Notes under the pieces: model-generated | What the model saw: only the letters and a program-made list of their open reading frames with translations | Databases searched by the model: none | What the model was told of the DNA's origin: nothing | Program-made: the position numbers and the translations under genes | Assembly: GCF_900215605.1 (NCBI RefSeq) | Contig: NZ_OBEL01000001.1 | Coordinates: 620,001-684,000 of the forward strand | Reading direction: 5' to 3' | DNA from: Cohaesibacter gelatinilyticus | GTDB taxonomy: Bacteria > Pseudomonadota > Alphaproteobacteria > Rhizobiales > Cohaesibacteraceae | DNA: 64,000 nucleotides | Shown: positions 53,759-62,377 of the stretch, one piece after another | How the letters are laid out: each line of letters starts with the position of its first letter | Numbering within the stretch: the first letter of the stretch is position 1

Positions 53759-54412
53759 TTATGGCTTTCGGTAGATGGCAAAGCGATGCGGAATGTCTTT
53801 GCGACGGCCGCCATCGCGCAAGAAATCCACTTCATGAACCTTGATGAGGCCTGCTTCTTCAAAACGCAAAAACTCGCTTGGCATTACCGGCCAAGGGGCC
53901 TGATCCCAATCTGATCCGTCAGGCCGAATACGGGCATAGACGAGTAATGTCCCACCAGATGCAACGGCGTCGGCAATTGCCTTGAAAGCTCCAATGCGTA
54001 AATCATCAGGCAGCGATTGAATGGTGTAGCATTCATGCACCAGCTCGAACTGACCCCATTCTTCAGGCAGATTGAACAGATCTGCACCGACATAAGTGAC
54101 CGGGTTGTGTTCGGGCATGTTGGGAAAGCGGGTTTTGGCCCAAGCGATGGCCTTATCCGCTAAATCGAAGGCCGTCACCTTATAACCAGCCCGTGCAAGT
54201 GCTTGCGCATGCTCACCAAGACCTGTGGCAATATCCAGCGCCTTCGCACCATTTCGAGCAGGATTATCTTCCAACCAGTTCAATACCTCTGGCTTGGCAT
54301 CTTCACCAGACCAAGGGACCTGATTGTCATCACCGTCCGCGCGAATATAAACCGCATCAAAAAAGGCTTTGCGCTCTTCCAGAGTTTCGCCGTCAATCAA
54401 ATCATCAATCAT
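53759..54412 (-). CDS. Class I SAM-dependent methyltransferase
   Basis: A 217-residue Rossmann-fold methyltransferase. Motif I 'ALDIATGLGEHAQALARAG', the acidic motif II in 'VTAFDLADKAIAWAKTRF', and motif III/IV around 'FELVHECYTIQSLP' are visible. The pattern resembles thiopurine-type small-molecule methyltransferases, but the substrate is not deducible. The start at 54412 has a GGA site; the frame is open another 57 bases with a weaker one. It is convergent with the LysR gene, with a 5-base gap. Confidence 0.82.
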   Translation of the reverse strand: MIDDLIDGETLEERKAFFDAVYIRADGDDNQVPWSGEDAKPEVLNWLEDNPARNGAKALDIATGLGEHAQALARAGYKVTAFDLADKAIAWAKTRFPNMPEHNPVTYVGADLFNLPEEWGQFELVHECYTIQSLPDDLRIGAFKAIADAVASGGTLLVYARIRPDGSDWDQAPWPVMPSEFLRFEEAGLIKVHEVDFLRDGGRRKDIPHRFAIYRKP

Positions 54413-54609
54413 GCTTTGTCCAGTGGTTCTGATACCCAAAGGTGGTGTGACGGCAGAGCCGCTTTTCATCCGTTGGCAAATCCTATATTGCTAAGCCGAC
54501 ATATAATTGGTGCGCCGATCTTTGCAAGAGCAACAATAGGTTGATCGGGCTCGCACAAATGAGATTTGGCATCGCCGGATCTGATAAATTGCAAGAGGGG
54601 ACAATCAGC

Positions 54610-55797
54610 GTGAAAGCGACCAATTCCATCTATACCGGGATGCCAACCACCATTTTCGAGGTCATGTCCCAGTTGGCCAGAGAAAGCGGCTCCATCAATC
54701 TTGGTCAGGGTTTTCCAGACGTCGATGGCCCTCTTGATATTCGCCAGAAAGCGGCTGATGAACTGATTTCCGGCTATAATCAATATCCTCCGATGATGGG
54801 CTTGCCTGTATTGCGCCAGGCTGTAGCCGACGCCAATAAACGTTTCTACGATTTGGATATCGATCCTGCGAATGAAGTGGTGGTCACTTCCGGCGCGACA
54901 GAAGCAATCTCTGATTGTTTGACCGCCTTGATTGAAGAAGGTGATGAGGTCATTCTCATCGAGCCTCTTTATGATTGCTATCTACCTCTGGCCAAGCGAG
55001 CTGGGGCAACGGTTAAGAGCATCCGTATCGTGCCGCCCAAATGGCAGATTGATCGCGCAGAGCTGGAAGCAGTATTCTCGGACAGGACCAAGTTGATTGT
55101 TCTCAACGATCCTCATAACCCGGCGGGCAAAGTCTATTCAGATGAGGAAAAGGGCTGGATTGCCGAATTGCTGGAAAAATATGACGCCTATGCAGTCTGC
55201 GATGAAGTCTATGAGCATATCACCTTTGATGGACTGCCCCATAAACCGCTGATGGCCTTTGATGGCATGCGTGAGCGTTGCCTGCGTATTGGCTCTGCTG
55301 GTAAAACCTTCTCACTAACTGGCTGGAAAATTGGCTATATCACTGGCTCCAAAGAGCTTCTGGATCCGGTTGCAAAAGCCCATCAGTTCAGCACCTTCAC
55401 GACAGCTCCCAATCTTCAAGAAGCAATTGCTCTCGGGTTGAACAAGGACAACAGCTATTACGAAGAGCTGTCCAGTGATCTGCAAAGCAAGCGCGATAGA
55501 TTGGCTGCTGGCTTGCGGGATGTGGGGTTTGAAGTCATTGATAGCCAAGGCTCCTATTTTCTGACCACAGACGTTACCGATTTGTGCGCCAAGAAAGGCT
55601 TGCCATTGGATGATGCTGCTTTCTGCCAAACCATCACGGAGCAAGCCGGTGTGACTGCCGTTCCTGTTTCTGCATTCTACATTGAGGATGAGAACCACGC
55701 AGCCGCACCAAAGCAGTTTGTTCGCTTCTGCTTCTGTAAAAAGGAAAGCGTGCTGGATGAAGCGATCCAACGCTTGAAAAACTGGGCGGTGCAATAA
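54610..55797 (+). CDS. Class I/II aminotransferase (kynurenine/methionine type)
   Basis: A 395-residue fold-type I aminotransferase. 'INLGQGFPDVDGPLDIRQKA' at the start, 'TSGATEAISDCLTALIEEGD', 'VLNDPHNPAGKVYS', 'AVCDEVYEHITFDG' and the Schiff-base lysine in 'GSAGKTFSLTGWKIGY' match the kynurenine aminotransferase/YbdL group. It converts an amino acid (methionine, kynurenine or similar) to the 2-oxoacid. The GTG start at 54610 is 9 bases after GAGGGG; the frame opens earlier without a ribosome site. The C-terminal substrate Arg is in 'FVRFCFCKKES'. Confidence 0.84.
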   Translation: MKATNSIYTGMPTTIFEVMSQLARESGSINLGQGFPDVDGPLDIRQKAADELISGYNQYPPMMGLPVLRQAVADANKRFYDLDIDPANEVVVTSGATEAISDCLTALIEEGDEVILIEPLYDCYLPLAKRAGATVKSIRIVPPKWQIDRAELEAVFSDRTKLIVLNDPHNPAGKVYSDEEKGWIAELLEKYDAYAVCDEVYEHITFDGLPHKPLMAFDGMRERCLRIGSAGKTFSLTGWKIGYITGSKELLDPVAKAHQFSTFTTAPNLQEAIALGLNKDNSYYEELSSDLQSKRDRLAAGLRDVGFEVIDSQGSYFLTTDVTDLCAKKGLPLDDAAFCQTITEQAGVTAVPVSAFYIEDENHAAAPKQFVRFCFCKKESVLDEAIQRLKNWAVQ

Positions 55798-56121
55798 ACT
55801 CAGTTCGAGTTGAATTGAACGAATAAGGGTGAGGAAACCAAGCCTTTTCTATATTCAAGTGCACCTGTCAAAAAGCGCAAAACCAATCTTGCGGTCTTTA
55901 CCTAATGCTAATGGCGGGCATGACCTTGCCATCAACTAGCGATATTATCCTGACGATATTCAAAAGACTTCATGTCGTGTCTCTGGTCATCTGTTTTGGG
56001 CACGTAAAACCAGCAGGGCTTGGTCCTTCAAGTCCGTTTCTCGGCCAGACAATAACAAGATAAAAACATGATGGAATGGCCCGGACAGTGATAGCTGCAG
56101 TGGTCAGCTAGGTGGCGAAGG
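55798..56121 (+). other. 324-base gap with no recognisable element
   Basis: No open frame with a ribosome site, no strong hairpin and no repeat were seen. It should hold the promoter of the following SDR-DoxX gene, whose start is preceded by GGTGGCGAAGG. The upstream aminotransferase has no visible terminator here. Confidence 0.4.
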
Positions 56122-57420
56122 ATGCGCATTTTGGTCCTTGGAGGCTACGGCCTCATTGGTGCGGAAATTTGCCGGACTTTTCTAAAGGCCGGACATGAAG
56201 TGGCAGGGTTGGCAAGAACGCCAAATCTGGCTGCACGTCTGTTACCGCAAATCGATTGGCATCATGGCGATATGCGCCAAATGCTGAAAAAAGAAGATTG
56301 GGAACATCTGGTCTCAGATGTCGACATCGTGGTCAATGCTGCTGGTGCATTACAGGACGGCTTGATTGATGATCTGGAAGCCGTTCATCATCTGGCTATC
56401 AAGGCCTGTCTCATTGCCTGCGAAGAAAGTGGCGTGGCACGTTTTGTCCAGATTTCCGCCACTGGTGCCAGCCGAGAGGCGGCAACGCCTTTCATGCGCA
56501 CAAAAGCGGCGGGCGATGATGCGGTCATGGCCGCCAGTATGGACTGGGTGATTCTGCGCCCTGGTCTTGTGCTTGCTCCGACGGCTTATGGTGGAACAGC
56601 CTTGTTGCGTCTTTTGGCTGCTGTTCCCTATATACAGCCGCTGATCATGGCGGACCGAAAAATGCAGACGGTTCATGTAAACGAAGTGACTGAGGCGACG
56701 TTGATGGCTTCCGAAGGCCGTATCCCGTCTGGCGCTGATATTGATTTAGTCGAAGAGGAAAGCCAAAGTCTGGCAACTCTGGTTGCTGGAATGCGTTCCT
56801 GGCTCGGGTTTGAACCTGCAAAAATGCAGATCAATCTTCCGCGCTGGCTGGGCAATGTCATCAGTAAAGGTGCCGACCTATTTGGCTTTATGGGATGGCG
56901 GTCTCCCTTGCGCTCCAATGCCTTACAAGTTTTGGAAGGGCATGTGACAGGAGACCCTGGCCTTTGGCAGTCCATTTCTGGTCGCCATTGCCGTTCCTTT
57001 CAGGAAACGCTGGCCTCCATGCCTAGTACGACACAAGAGCGTTGGTTCTCCAAACTGGCGTTGATGTTACCGGCGCTGGTTGGCGTCCTTTCGCTGTTCT
57101 GGATAATGACCGGAGTGATTGCACTGGCGCAAATGCAGGCCGCAGCCGATGTTTTGGCAGATTCGGGTACTTCCGCTTTGCAAGCTCAGTTTCTGGCAGC
57201 AACTGGAGCAATTCTGGATATTGGGCTCGGCATGGCCATTCTAATCCGCCCTTGGGCAAGGCGAGCTTGCCTTGGTATGGTTCTGTTGACGCTCGTCTAT
57301 CTGGCTTCTGCGACCATTTTGGTGCCGGACCTGTGGTTTGATCCTCTTGGTTCCTTGCTAAAAGCCGTCCCAGCCTTGATGCTGGCTTTGATAACCAGAA
57401 GCCTGCTGACGGAGCGATAG
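56122..57420 (+). CDS. NAD(P)-binding SDR fused to a DoxX-like membrane domain
   Basis: A 432-residue two-part protein. Residues 1 to about 290 are an atypical extended SDR with 'ILVLGGYGLIGAEICRTFLKAG' and 'VNAAGALQDGL', resembling NAD(P)H-binding epimerase-like proteins. The C-terminal 130 residues contain four hydrophobic helices ('LALMLPALVGVLSLFWIM', 'GAILDIGLGMAILIRPWA', 'CLGMVLLTLVYLASATILV', 'LLKAVPALMLALITRSL') like the DoxX/DUF4166-type partner. The enzyme half is therefore tethered to the membrane. The next gene, 13 bases later, encodes a small DUF2269 membrane protein that often accompanies it. Reaction and substrate are unknown. Confidence 0.78.
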   Translation: MRILVLGGYGLIGAEICRTFLKAGHEVAGLARTPNLAARLLPQIDWHHGDMRQMLKKEDWEHLVSDVDIVVNAAGALQDGLIDDLEAVHHLAIKACLIACEESGVARFVQISATGASREAATPFMRTKAAGDDAVMAASMDWVILRPGLVLAPTAYGGTALLRLLAAVPYIQPLIMADRKMQTVHVNEVTEATLMASEGRIPSGADIDLVEEESQSLATLVAGMRSWLGFEPAKMQINLPRWLGNVISKGADLFGFMGWRSPLRSNALQVLEGHVTGDPGLWQSISGRHCRSFQETLASMPSTTQERWFSKLALMLPALVGVLSLFWIMTGVIALAQMQAAADVLADSGTSALQAQFLAATGAILDIGLGMAILIRPWARRACLGMVLLTLVYLASATILVPDLWFDPLGSLLKAVPALMLALITRSLLTER

Positions 57421-57432
57421 AAAGGGCACCCC

Positions 57433-57915
57433 TTGGAGCTGGAAGCAATTCTGCGATTTGTGCATGTCCTTGGTGCCATGACACTCATGGGCACCGGGGC
57501 AGGGATTGCCTTTTTTATGCTGATGGCTCATCGAACCGGTGAGCCAAGGCTAATTGCCCATACTGCCAGCATCGTTGTCGTTGCTGACACCATCTTCACA
57601 GCAACAGCTGCAATCCTTCAGCCGATCACCGGTCTGTGGCTAGCCCATGAGATAGGTTGGCCATGGACTGAAGGCTGGATCCTGCTCTCCATTATGCTCT
57701 ATGTCGTTGTGGGAGTGTGCTGGCTACCTGTGGTCTGGATCCAAATCAAGCTGCGGGACATTGCCAAAGCTAGTGCAGGGCAGGGCAAGCCACTTTGCTC
57801 TCGCTATCAAAAACTCTTTCGCATCTGGTTTGCTTGCGGTTTTCCTGCCTTTGCGTCGATGCTTGTCATCATCTGGTTGATGTTGATGCGTCCGGAGATT
57901 ACGCTTCTGTCCTAA
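57433..57915 (+). CDS. DUF2269 membrane protein
   Basis: A 160-residue protein with four helices. 'ILRFVHVLGAMTLMGTGAGI', 'FMLMAHRTGEPRLIAHTASI', 'PITGLWLAHEIGWPWTEGWI' and 'WFACGFPAFASMLVIIWLML' match the DUF2269 family. It is co-transcribed with the SDR-DoxX gene 13 bases upstream. The start is TTG, 7 bases after AAGGG. Function is unknown; a membrane partner of the SDR is the simplest idea. Its 3' end overlaps the convergent peptidase gene by 4 bases. Confidence 0.78.
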   Translation: MELEAILRFVHVLGAMTLMGTGAGIAFFMLMAHRTGEPRLIAHTASIVVVADTIFTATAAILQPITGLWLAHEIGWPWTEGWILLSIMLYVVVGVCWLPVVWIQIKLRDIAKASAGQGKPLCSRYQKLFRIWFACGFPAFASMLVIIWLMLMRPEITLLS

Positions 57916-59018
57916 GCTTGCGGCTGATCAAGCTTAGGCCAATAATCCGCCAAGGAATGACGAACGCGTTCATGCTTGCCAGTGGTTGTCTTTGAGGCAA
58001 AAAGACAATTGATGATCGCCTCTTCAGTGCTTTCAATCGCTGCCCTGAAAAGAATATCCAATTTGTCCTCATGGAGAATTTGGCAATCTTGATGACCACT
58101 TTCAGGACTATAATGAGGAATGCGGTTGGCGGTAGAAACACCCACGACAATGTCACCGCTACCTGAACCGAACTGTGTGCCGGTACGGGCTAGACCAGCT
58201 CCAGCCCGCCGGCAAATGCGTTTTAGTTGGCGAGAGGAGAGAGGTGCATCAGTGATTAGCAACATGATGATGGACCCAAGCTCAGCTGATTGTTCTGCTT
58301 CATGCTTTTTCAACTCGGCAATCTCGCGTCCAACCTTGCGACCATCTACCAGGAGATCATCCAGCAATCCCATATTACAAAGGGTGAGAGCACCCAAATG
58401 ATAGCTCTGATCGCCAATTCGGAACTTGCGCGAAGCAGAACCAAGACCACCTTTGAGGCCGTAACAGCTCATTCCAGTGCCTGCGCCAATGGCTCCTTGA
58501 GGACAGGAGTCTTGTGCACTTGTCAACGCAGTTTCAACATCGCCTGCCTTTACATGCAGGCCGCGGATGTCGTTGAGATAGGCCCCATCGTTGCATTCCA
58601 GAACCAGAGGATTGACCGACCCTGTGGTCTCACCAATTGCCGGATTTCGATCCAGCATATAACGCACCAAGGCATCTGATGCGGTTCCAACGGATAGGGT
58701 ATTGGTCAGCACAATCGGTGTTTCCAATTGGCCCAGTTCATCGAGCTGAAGCAATCCGGCAGACTTGCCGAAGCCATTGATCACATGCCCGGCTGCTACA
58801 CATTTGTGTTCAAAGATATTGTCATCAACCACATGTATGGCGGTGACACCTGTCTGAATGGCACCATCACTCAAAGTGATGGAGCCAACTGACACCCCCT
58901 TAATATCGCAGATGCTGTTTGTTGCGCCTACTTCCATCTGCCCAACGGAGATCCCCCGGTCACGCGCCCTTGTGAAAGATGTGTCATCACGCTGAGTATG
59001 CTGTTGGATGTAGGTCAT
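57912..59018 (-). CDS. P1-family (DmpA) aminopeptidase
   Basis: A 368-residue N-terminal-nucleophile peptidase of the P1/DmpA family. The pattern 'NSICDIKGVSVGSITL', 'ETTGSVNPLVLECNDGAYL', 'GAGTGMSCYGLKGGLGSASR' is typical. The self-cleavage Gly-Ser that yields two chains lies in 'AELGSIIMLLITDAPLSSRQ'. It removes N-terminal residues, including D- or beta-amino residues in some members. Location is likely cytoplasmic; no signal peptide is visible. Confidence 0.87.
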   Translation of the reverse strand: MTYIQQHTQRDDTSFTRARDRGISVGQMEVGATNSICDIKGVSVGSITLSDGAIQTGVTAIHVVDDNIFEHKCVAAGHVINGFGKSAGLLQLDELGQLETPIVLTNTLSVGTASDALVRYMLDRNPAIGETTGSVNPLVLECNDGAYLNDIRGLHVKAGDVETALTSAQDSCPQGAIGAGTGMSCYGLKGGLGSASRKFRIGDQSYHLGALTLCNMGLLDDLLVDGRKVGREIAELKKHEAEQSAELGSIIMLLITDAPLSSRQLKRICRRAGAGLARTGTQFGSGSGDIVVGVSTANRIPHYSPESGHQDCQILHEDKLDILFRAAIESTEEAIINCLFASKTTTGKHERVRHSLADYWPKLDQPQA

Positions 59019-59275
59019 TGGGGCGAGCCTCGTAGGAATGTGCTGGCATTAGCCAAAAGGGCAGGTTGGCATTCATGTTCTTATTGATGGGGCATTCTTG
59101 CAGCTCAATCAAGGCACTAGCGATGGCTGTTCCCTGCATTTCATCATCAACAAGTCTGTTCAGCACCATCATCGCATATTTTTGTTTTGACGTTTACGTC
59201 AAAACGGGGTTGGATAAGACAAATAGAATCTGGAGTTAGGTCGATCTGTGAGAGTGGCCGTGACAGGAGATAGCA

Positions 59276-60442
59276 ATGACTGCATGTATCGTTGGCTGGG
59301 CGCACATGCCCTTTGGAAAAATTCAGGACAAGACCGTCGAGGACATGATTGTCGAAGTGGCAACTGACGCATTGGCTCATGCCGGCCTTGGCCCTGCTGA
59401 CATCGATGAGATCTATCTTGGCCACTTCAATGCCGGTTTCTCTCGTCAGAACTTTACAGCCTCGTTGGTGTTGCAAGCAGATCCTGCTTTCCGCTTCAAG
59501 CCTGCGACCCGCGTCGAGAATGCCTGCGCCACGGGCTCTGCTGCAATTGCTCAAGGTATCAAGGCCATTCAAGCTAATCGTGCGCGCAAAGTGCTTGTCG
59601 TTGGCGTTGAGCAGATGACCACCACTCCAGGCAAGGAAATTGGTGATAATCTGCTGAAAGCATCTTATTTGCCAGAAGATGGTGACACTCCAGCTGGTTT
59701 CGCGGGTGTGTTTGGCAAGATTGCACATCTCTATTTCGAGAAATATGGCAATCAGAATGATGCGCTTGCCATGATTGCTTCCAAGGCGCATTCCAATGGC
59801 ATGTCCAATCCATATGCGCAAATGCGCAAGGAAATGCCGTTTGAATTCTGCCGTGACGAAAGCGAGAAAAACCCAATCGTTGCCGGGCCGTTGAAACGTA
59901 CCGATTGTTCTTTGGTCTCTGATGGTGCTGCTGCTGTTGTTCTCTCAGACGTCGAGTCCGCCCAATCTCATGATCAGGCTGTTCTGTTCCGTGCCAACGA
60001 GCAGGTGAATGACTTCCTGCCAATGTCCAAGCGCGACATTCTCCAGTTCGAAGGCTGTAAAGTTGCCTGGAAACAAGCCTTCAGCAATGCTGGTCTGACC
60101 ATTGATGACCTGAATTTGGTGGAAACTCATGACTGCTTCACCATCGCCGAGCTGATCGAATATGAAGCAATGGGCCTAGTGCCGGAAGGTGAGGGCGCTC
60201 GCGCCATAAAGGAAGGAATGGTCACCAAGGATGGTAAGCTGCCAGTGAACCCATCTGGTGGTCTGAAAGCCAAAGGTCACCCAATCGGTGCAACCGGTGT
60301 TTCCATGCATGCTCTGATGGCCATGCAGCTGACCGGCAATGCTGGTGATATGCAGATCACAGATGCCAATATCGGTGGCATTTTCAACATGGGTGGTGCA
60401 GCAGTTGCCAACTATGTCTCCATTCTGGAACGCGTAAAGTAA
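59276..60442 (+). CDS. Thiolase-family acyltransferase (SCP2/acetyl-CoA acetyltransferase-like)
   Basis: A 388-residue thiolase-fold protein. The nucleophilic Cys84 is in 'VENACATGSAA', the His motif is in 'GGLKAKGHPIGATG', and 'NLVETHDCFTIAELIEYE' is typical of the SCP-x branch rather than the biosynthetic PhaA/AtoB one. It makes or cleaves C-C bonds in acyl-CoA chains. It stands alone, so the acyl substrate is unknown. A strong shared terminator follows. Confidence 0.85.
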   Translation: MTACIVGWAHMPFGKIQDKTVEDMIVEVATDALAHAGLGPADIDEIYLGHFNAGFSRQNFTASLVLQADPAFRFKPATRVENACATGSAAIAQGIKAIQANRARKVLVVGVEQMTTTPGKEIGDNLLKASYLPEDGDTPAGFAGVFGKIAHLYFEKYGNQNDALAMIASKAHSNGMSNPYAQMRKEMPFEFCRDESEKNPIVAGPLKRTDCSLVSDGAAAVVLSDVESAQSHDQAVLFRANEQVNDFLPMSKRDILQFEGCKVAWKQAFSNAGLTIDDLNLVETHDCFTIAELIEYEAMGLVPEGEGARAIKEGMVTKDGKLPVNPSGGLKAKGHPIGATGVSMHALMAMQLTGNAGDMQITDANIGGIFNMGGAAVANYVSILERVK

Positions 60443-60464
60443 GTACCGTTCAGTTTCGTAGAAT

Positions 60465-60502
60465 AAAAAGCCCCGCCATGCATTTGCATGGCGGGGCTTT
60501 TT
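60465..60502 (+). terminator. Bidirectional terminator
   Basis: A palindrome of 18-base arms, effectively a stem of 16 or more bp, with A and T runs on both outer sides lies between the convergent thiolase and peroxiredoxin genes and can serve both. Confidence 0.92.
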
Positions 60503-60529
60503 CTTGGCTCTTTGGGTGTCTCAATAACA

Positions 60530-61066
60530 CTATACCTCGTCGGTATATTCACCGCGTGCTGGATAATTGTTGGCAATAGCAAAATCCAATGCGCCAACCA
60601 GCTCAGAAAAATGCGGGCGAACGAAAGGCATGGTCTGGACGGAGCCATAATAGAGTGTCTGGTCGGAGTTGACCATGAACAGTCCTGGCTCGGAGAAGAG
60701 AGCGGGTTCTTCAATGCCAATAGAGGTTTTGCCGCGTGAGGTCGAGATATACAGACCCCATTCGCGAGCTTTCTTCAGATCCAGATCATAACCAAAGCGT
60801 AGAGCCTTGGCGCCGATTTTCTCAGCCATTGCCTCGGTACGCTCTTTTCCATCGGAGCTGATTGCAATCGTTGTTACACCGCGTTCGGCAAATGCTGCGG
60901 TCTGCTTTTCCAGCTCCTTCAGATAGGTCGCACATAGCGGGCAGTGCAGGCCGCGATAGAAACAGATGACGACACCGCGTTCGCTATTCTCTTTGTTGAC
61001 ATTGAAGATCGTACCATCAAGGGTTGGCACAGCAAGGGATGGAGTTTTTTGACGAGGGATAAGCAT
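60530..61066 (-). CDS. Peroxiredoxin-like AhpC/TSA-family protein
   Basis: A 178-residue thioredoxin-fold protein. The active site 'FYRGLHCPLCATYLKELEK' holds Cys42 and Cys45 (CxxC), so it resembles the peroxiredoxin-like group that keeps both cysteines close together. It likely reduces peroxides or disulfides in the cytoplasm. It is divergent from an AraC regulator, which probably controls it. No companion reductase is adjacent. Confidence 0.85.
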   Translation of the reverse strand: MLIPRQKTPSLAVPTLDGTIFNVNKENSERGVVICFYRGLHCPLCATYLKELEKQTAAFAERGVTTIAISSDGKERTEAMAEKIGAKALRFGYDLDLKKAREWGLYISTSRGKTSIGIEEPALFSEPGLFMVNSDQTLYYGSVQTMPFVRPHFSELVGALDFAIANNYPARGEYTDEV

Positions 61067-61172
61067 ACTGGTCTCCGTTTTTCAAAATCCGTAGATTGAA
61101 ATATCTGTTGTGCATTCTGTGTATCAGACTTATGATACGGAAAAATCCGAATATTCTTACCTAAAGTCCAAA

Positions 61173-61907
61173 ATGATGCATCCAGATCGCCTCACAACCT
61201 TGATCTCGCAGTTTGAGATTACTGCAAAACGTCTTCCCATACATGAGGGAAGTAATCTTGCTTTGCGGCAAGTGGATGGAAAGCTCGAACGGCTCTATCT
61301 GGTGTTCAACAGCAAATCATCGCTTGATTTCACTGGTGCTGAGTTCGTTAATTTGCACTTCGATCTTGGTGGGAATGACAATCCGCTTGTGCAAGCCTTG
61401 CCGCCCGTTATTGAAGTGAATCTGACCAATGAGAAGGCTATCGCATCCATCACGCAACTGATCCTTGCGGAGAGTGCGACCCATCGCTGTGGCGGAGATA
61501 TCGTACTCAATCGTCTATGTGAGTTGCTCTTTGTAAATATTCTGCGTCACCACATCGAAACGCATGGTGCTCAAACTGGCATGTTTGCGGGACTTGCTCA
61601 CCCCAAGCTTTGTCACGCCGTGGTAGCCATGCATGATAATCCCGGAGAGCGGTGGCAGATAGACGATTTGATGCGACTTGCCGGAATGTCCCGATCTCAG
61701 TTTATGGCTGAATTTCAGTCGATTGTCGGTAAAACCCCCATTGCCTATCTCAAGCAATGGCGCATGGTACTGGCGCGAAATGAAGTCCTGAAAGGTACAA
61801 GAGTCAACGAGATCGCCCGCCGCTTTGGCTATAGCAATGGTGATGCCTTCTGCAGAGCATTTGCCGCTACTTTCGGCTCAGCGCCGACCAAATATGTGAA
61901 TGGTTAG
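61173..61907 (+). CDS. AraC-family transcriptional regulator
   Basis: A 244-residue regulator with an N-terminal cupin-like sensing domain and a C-terminal pair of helix-turn-helix units ('WQIDDLMRLAGMSRSQFMAE', 'VNEIARRFGYSNGDAFCRAF' and 'GSAPTKYVNG'). It probably activates the divergent peroxiredoxin gene; the inducer is unknown. A GTG at 61110 opens the frame, but homologue-like sequence begins at the ATG at 61173 ('MMHPDRLTTLISQF'). Neither has a strong ribosome site. Confidence 0.84.
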   Translation: MMHPDRLTTLISQFEITAKRLPIHEGSNLALRQVDGKLERLYLVFNSKSSLDFTGAEFVNLHFDLGGNDNPLVQALPPVIEVNLTNEKAIASITQLILAESATHRCGGDIVLNRLCELLFVNILRHHIETHGAQTGMFAGLAHPKLCHAVVAMHDNPGERWQIDDLMRLAGMSRSQFMAEFQSIVGKTPIAYLKQWRMVLARNEVLKGTRVNEIARRFGYSNGDAFCRAFAATFGSAPTKYVNG

Positions 61908-61979
61908 GATATCCAGCTGCATGTGGTTCTTTGTCATGTATGATTCCCGAGATCCCTGATTTACTGATAAGGAAATATC

Positions 61980-62282
61980 GTGCCTCTCATTGAAAAAGAT
62001 GCCAATCTCTTCACTATTGATCTCAATTATATAGTCCCGATTGAACAGGTGGAGCCCCACATCTCGGCGCATATGGATTTCTTGCAGCGCAACTATGATC
62101 AAAAGCGCTTTCTCGCATCTGGCCCCAAAGTGCCCAGAACTGGTGGCATGATCATAGCTGTAGGCTCATCTCGTCAAGAAATTGAGAACCTCATCAAGGA
62201 AGATCCGTTTCATATTCATGCGCTTGCTGCCTATGAAATTACTGAATTTGTTCCACGTATGAAGGCGGATGGTGACTTATAA
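61980..62282 (+). CDS. YciI-like protein
   Basis: A 100-residue protein of the YciI family, with a ferredoxin-like fold predicted from 'FTIDLNYIVPIEQVEPHISA', 'LASGPKVPRTGGMIIAVGSS' and 'DPFHIHALAAYEITEF'. The His/Asp pair typical of the putative active site is present (His in 'ISAHMDFL', Asp in 'KEDPF'). Reaction is unknown for most members. GTG start behind AAGGAAA. Confidence 0.75.
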   Translation: MPLIEKDANLFTIDLNYIVPIEQVEPHISAHMDFLQRNYDQKRFLASGPKVPRTGGMIIAVGSSRQEIENLIKEDPFHIHALAAYEITEFVPRMKADGDL

Positions 62283-62377
62283 AGGCCGCCTCTTGCTCTA
62301 TCGGAGGGGAGTGGCTACTTTCTGTCGGACTAAAGTCGTATAAAGCGATATTTTATAAAATATACTGGGAGAGGTGA

